Below, in pieces: positions 61,227 through 64,000 of a stretch of 64,000 nucleotides of DNA. How positions within the stretch are numbered: the stretch's first letter is position 1; every line of letters begins with the position of its first letter. Source of the DNA: Microcaldota archaeon (lineage in GTDB: Archaea > B1Sed10-29 > B47-G15); the NCBI GenBank assembly GCA_003660975.1, contig QMVG01000001.1, positions 1 through 64,000 on the forward strand. Reading direction: 5' to 3'. Below the pieces are notes generated by a model, which saw only the letters and a program-made list of their open reading frames with translations, did no database searches and was not told the origin of the DNA. The position numbers and the translations under genes were made by a program.

Positions 61227-61235
61227 TTTTTCACC

Positions 61236-61652
61236 TCATTTTTCAAAAAGTTTTTTCTTAAACGCGTCCTCCACCATCTTTGAATGGTCAAAACCAAGAG
61301 GGTGCGGGATTTTGTCTAGGGGAAAATATCTGGCTTCCTCTGCATCACTGCCAGCCCTTGCATCCTCATTTGTGCGCACATAAAAGCAAACAGATATTGC
61401 TCTTGGTTCTCTTGGGTCCCTGTCTGGGTCTGAATAAACCCCAACAAGTTTCAAGCTGTTTAGATTAACAGAGATTGAAGTCTCTTCCTTAAGCTCTCTT
61501 ACAGCTGCTTCTTCAACTGTCTCATTCTTGTCTACATGGCCTCCTGGCAAGCACCACTTATCCTTAAATGGTTCCTGCTTTCTCCTTATAAGAAGAATGC
61601 CCTTGTCTGACTCGACAATCAAATCAACAGCCACCCTGTAGAGATCTGCCAT
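61236..61652 (-). CDS. NUDIX hydrolase
   Basis: Nudix box GGHVDKNETVEEAAVRELKEETSI. Confidence 0.93.
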   Translation of the reverse strand: MADLYRVAVDLIVESDKGILLIRRKQEPFKDKWCLPGGHVDKNETVEEAAVRELKEETSISVNLNSLKLVGVYSDPDRDPREPRAISVCFYVRTNEDARAGSDAEEARYFPLDKIPHPLGFDHSKMVEDAFKKKLFEK

Positions 61653-61700
61653 GTACTCCCCTAAAACAATAACAAGACCAAAAAAGTAAAGGTCTCCAAC

Positions 61701-61913
61701 TCATATCTCTTTTAGGGTCTTTATGAAGAATTCTTTTATTTCTTCTTCAGCTGGGAAACCTATTCCTGCTTTGTATCTCTTGTCACCTGTTCTCGTGTAA
61801 TATCCCTTTGAAAGAGATATGAACTCTGCATCTTCTACTTTCTTTCTTGCTATCTCAATAAAATTGTTCCCATACTTGTATTCTTCAGATTTTATTGTTT
61901 CATATTCTGCCAT
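61701..61913 (-). CDS. Small conserved-looking protein of unknown function
   Basis: MAEYETIKSEEYKYGNNFIEIARKKVEDAEFISLSKGYYT...; start refined from 61940. Confidence 0.5.
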   Translation of the reverse strand: MAEYETIKSEEYKYGNNFIEIARKKVEDAEFISLSKGYYTRTGDKRYKAGIGFPAEEEIKEFFIKTLKEI

Positions 61914-62014
61914 GTATTTCACACTCCTATGGTTGTACATTAATTTCTGTTAATCAGGTATAAAAAGGAGTAGCTTACACAGGGTTATTAAAATGAGAAA
62001 AAAGTAATTTAACT

Positions 62015-63142
62015 ATGATTTATGCTTTTGTGTTCGGTAAAAACTGGAAGCTCAGCTTGGCTGAAATTTTGTCGTATTTTGAATATAGGGAAATAAAGTG
62101 GTCATTTGTGGATTTAAGCAAAAAAGCAATCGTGGTTGATACAGAAATCTCCCCACAGGACACCATAAGTGATTTAGGTGGCACGCTTAAGATAGTAAAA
62201 ATTGAAAAGCAATTCCCTTTTGCTGAATTGTTTAGCCAAGATTTTGGGGACTGGACAGAGAGGCCAATAAGCGTATATGGTTCGTATAAGCTTCTTCATA
62301 ACATAAGAAAAGTATTTAACATTGTCCCGAAAGACAAGGTTCTCTCTCACACAGAGATTATTTCCAAGGGCTTGAAAGAATCAGCCCTTATTTTTGGACT
62401 TAAAACTTGTTACTGGGGGAAGACTGTGGCAGTAAGCAACCCTTTTGGGTTCAAAAAAAGAGACATTCAAAAACCTGCCCAAAGAACAAGATTAGCCATA
62501 TCTCCATCAAGAGCAAGGATATTGTTAAATTTAAGCCAGGCGAAAGAAAATGTCTTGGACCCCTTTTGTGGTGTTGGGACCATAGCAGTTGAGGCGATAT
62601 TCCATGGGATTAAAAGGGTATATATAAGTGATTACGACAAAGAGGTATTGAAAGATGCTGAGAAAAATGTTAGGTGGGCCAAAAAAGTGGCAGGCTCAAA
62701 TGCAAAGGTAATCATAAAACACTGCGACGCGAGAAAAATTTCTGAATGTTTTTCGAAGGTAGAGGCAGTTGCAACAGAACCTGATCTTGGTGTAAGTTTA
62801 AAAAGAAGGCCAAGTAAAGCAGACGCAAGACAGATAATATTATACTTAAAACCTCTTTACAAAAAGTTCATGAATAGCCTGCGTGATTGTTTAGAGTTGG
62901 GGGGAAGAGTGGCAATTACATTGCCTTGTATAAATTCAAAGTCAGGCAAGGTGTATGCAGGTAAATTCTTTCTGGGTTATGAGCTAGTAGACCCTTTTGA
63001 AAGCATAGCTCAGAGATACAGGGAGTTCTTAAAGTTAGATGGAAAGACAGTGCTTGATGAGGAAAGGGAAAAAGGCGTTAAAAGAAACGTCATAAGAGAG
63101 TTTTGTGTGTATAGGTTGAGAGAAAAAGCAACAAAAAAATAA
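62015..63142 (+). CDS. tRNA (guanine-N2)-methyltransferase, Trm-G10/Trm11-like
   Basis: RDIQKPAQRTRLAISPSRARILLNLSQAKENVLDPFCGVGTIAVEAIFHGIKRVYISDYD. Confidence 0.85.
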   Translation: MIYAFVFGKNWKLSLAEILSYFEYREIKWSFVDLSKKAIVVDTEISPQDTISDLGGTLKIVKIEKQFPFAELFSQDFGDWTERPISVYGSYKLLHNIRKVFNIVPKDKVLSHTEIISKGLKESALIFGLKTCYWGKTVAVSNPFGFKKRDIQKPAQRTRLAISPSRARILLNLSQAKENVLDPFCGVGTIAVEAIFHGIKRVYISDYDKEVLKDAEKNVRWAKKVAGSNAKVIIKHCDARKISECFSKVEAVATEPDLGVSLKRRPSKADARQIILYLKPLYKKFMNSLRDCLELGGRVAITLPCINSKSGKVYAGKFFLGYELVDPFESIAQRYREFLKLDGKTVLDEEREKGVKRNVIREFCVYRLREKATKK

Positions 63143-63184
63143 TAAACATAAAGCGTTTATTATATGGAAAGGAGAGTGAACGTC

Positions 63185-64000
63185 ATGTCTGAATTCATAA
63201 AGTTTTTTGATGAGCTAAGTAAAGAAGATGTTTCCCTTGTTGGTGGAAAAAACGCAAACCTGGGTGAGATGATAAGCAAGGCAAACGTGCCTGTGCCTTT
63301 TGGTTTCGCTATAACTGCCAAAGCATATCAATACTTTATCGAAAAAAACAACCTATATAGCAAAATCTCTGTTGAAATGAAGAGGTTAACTGACATTAAT
63401 GACACTAAAACACTACAAAGCGTGGGTAAAAACATCAGGGAAATGATTGAAGGAGCAGATATACCAGAGGATTTAGAGCAAGAGATAAAAGAGAGTTACC
63501 GAAAACTAGCAGAAAAAATAGGCATTGAAAAGCCCTTTGTTGCTGTAAGGTCAAGTGCAACAGCGGAAGATTTGCCAGGTGCTTCTTTTGCTGGCCAGCA
63601 GGAAACATATTTAAATGTCAGGGGAGAGGAAGAACTAATAGAAAAAACAAAAAAGTGTTTTGCATCTCTCTTTACAGACAGAGCTATTTTTTACAGGATA
63701 GAGAAAGGTTTTGATTGGAGGAAGGTCAGCCTCAGCGTAGGCGTTCAAAAAATGGTTAACTCAAAGGCCGCTGGTGTGATGTTTACCTTGGATGTAAGAA
63801 ATGGAGATACAAGCAAAATAGTTATAGAAGGGGCTTGGGGGCTTGGAGAGTACATTGTGCAAGGCACTGTGACCCCGGACCACTGGCTTGTTGATAAGGA
63901 AACAATGAAGATAGTTGAGACAAAGATAAGTGATAAGCCAATTATGCTGCTTAGAGCCCCTGGAGGGGGCAATATAGAACAAACAGTTATGGAGGATATG
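63185..64000 (+). CDS. ppsA: Phosphoenolpyruvate synthase, truncated by window end
   Basis: Manual translation MSEFIKFFDELSKEDVSLVGGKNANLGEMISKANVPVPFGFAITAKAYQYFI... EGAWGLGEYIVQGTVTPDHWLV; ggaaaggag upstream; in-frame ATG at 63164 also possible. Absent from ORF track because it has no stop in the window. Confidence 0.93.
   Translation, partial: MSEFIKFFDELSKEDVSLVGGKNANLGEMISKANVPVPFGFAITAKAYQYFIEKNNLYSKISVEMKRLTDINDTKTLQSVGKNIREMIEGADIPEDLEQEIKESYRKLAEKIGIEKPFVAVRSSATAEDLPGASFAGQQETYLNVRGEEELIEKTKKCFASLFTDRAIFYRIEKGFDWRKVSLSVGVQKMVNSKAAGVMFTLDVRNGDTSKIVIEGAWGLGEYIVQGTVTPDHWLVDKETMKIVETKISDKPIMLLRAPGGGNIEQTVMEDM

Noticed and set aside
63745-63982. Minus-strand ORFs at 63745-63982
   Set aside because: They lie opposite the clear ppsA frame (LGEYIVQGTVTPDHWLV).
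1-64000. CRISPR arrays, transposases, integrases, phage genes
   Set aside because: No regularly spaced direct repeats and no recognisable mobile-element proteins. The tRNA-Leu 3' duplication alone is insufficient to call an integrated element.

Overview
64 kb of an archaeal chromosome, probably from a DPANN-type or other small-genome euryarchaeal-grade lineage. This is inferred from archaeal gene content: geranylgeranyl reductase, archaeal-type PolB, type II MetAP, Trm5/Trm-G10 methyltransferases, PAC2, DUF63 and TATA-type promoters. The window is dominated by cell-surface and secretion biology. (1) Three separate type IV pilus/TadA-FlaI-like machines lie within about 30 kb (ATPases at 9.7, 17.8 and 35.3 kb), each with its own TadC/FlaJ-like membrane platform. 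One ATPase is fused to an N-terminal polyferredoxin. (2) There are three giant secreted/surface proteins (>=2306, 1654 and 2402 aa) and a 770 aa propeller-like secreted protein. (3) A divergent archaeosortase/exosortase-like protein sits next to the third pilus operon. (4) Eight small membrane proteins form a tandem array; the last four share a previously unnamed cytoplasmic-tail motif. (5) An apparent HerA/FtsK-like protein without a Walker A motif is flanked by coiled-coil proteins. (6) Housekeeping genes fill the right end: polB, map, three tRNAs, trm5-like, trm-G10-like, OB-fold, NUDIX and a truncated ppsA. Two non-coding structures stand out: a pair of stem-loops with an identical 11-nt loop sequence at the 3' end of the first giant gene, and a multi-hairpin region after tRNA-Leu that contains a near-copy of the tRNA 3' end. 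No CRISPR array, transposase, rRNA or prophage was recognised. No computation or database search was run; family calls are from motif recognition.
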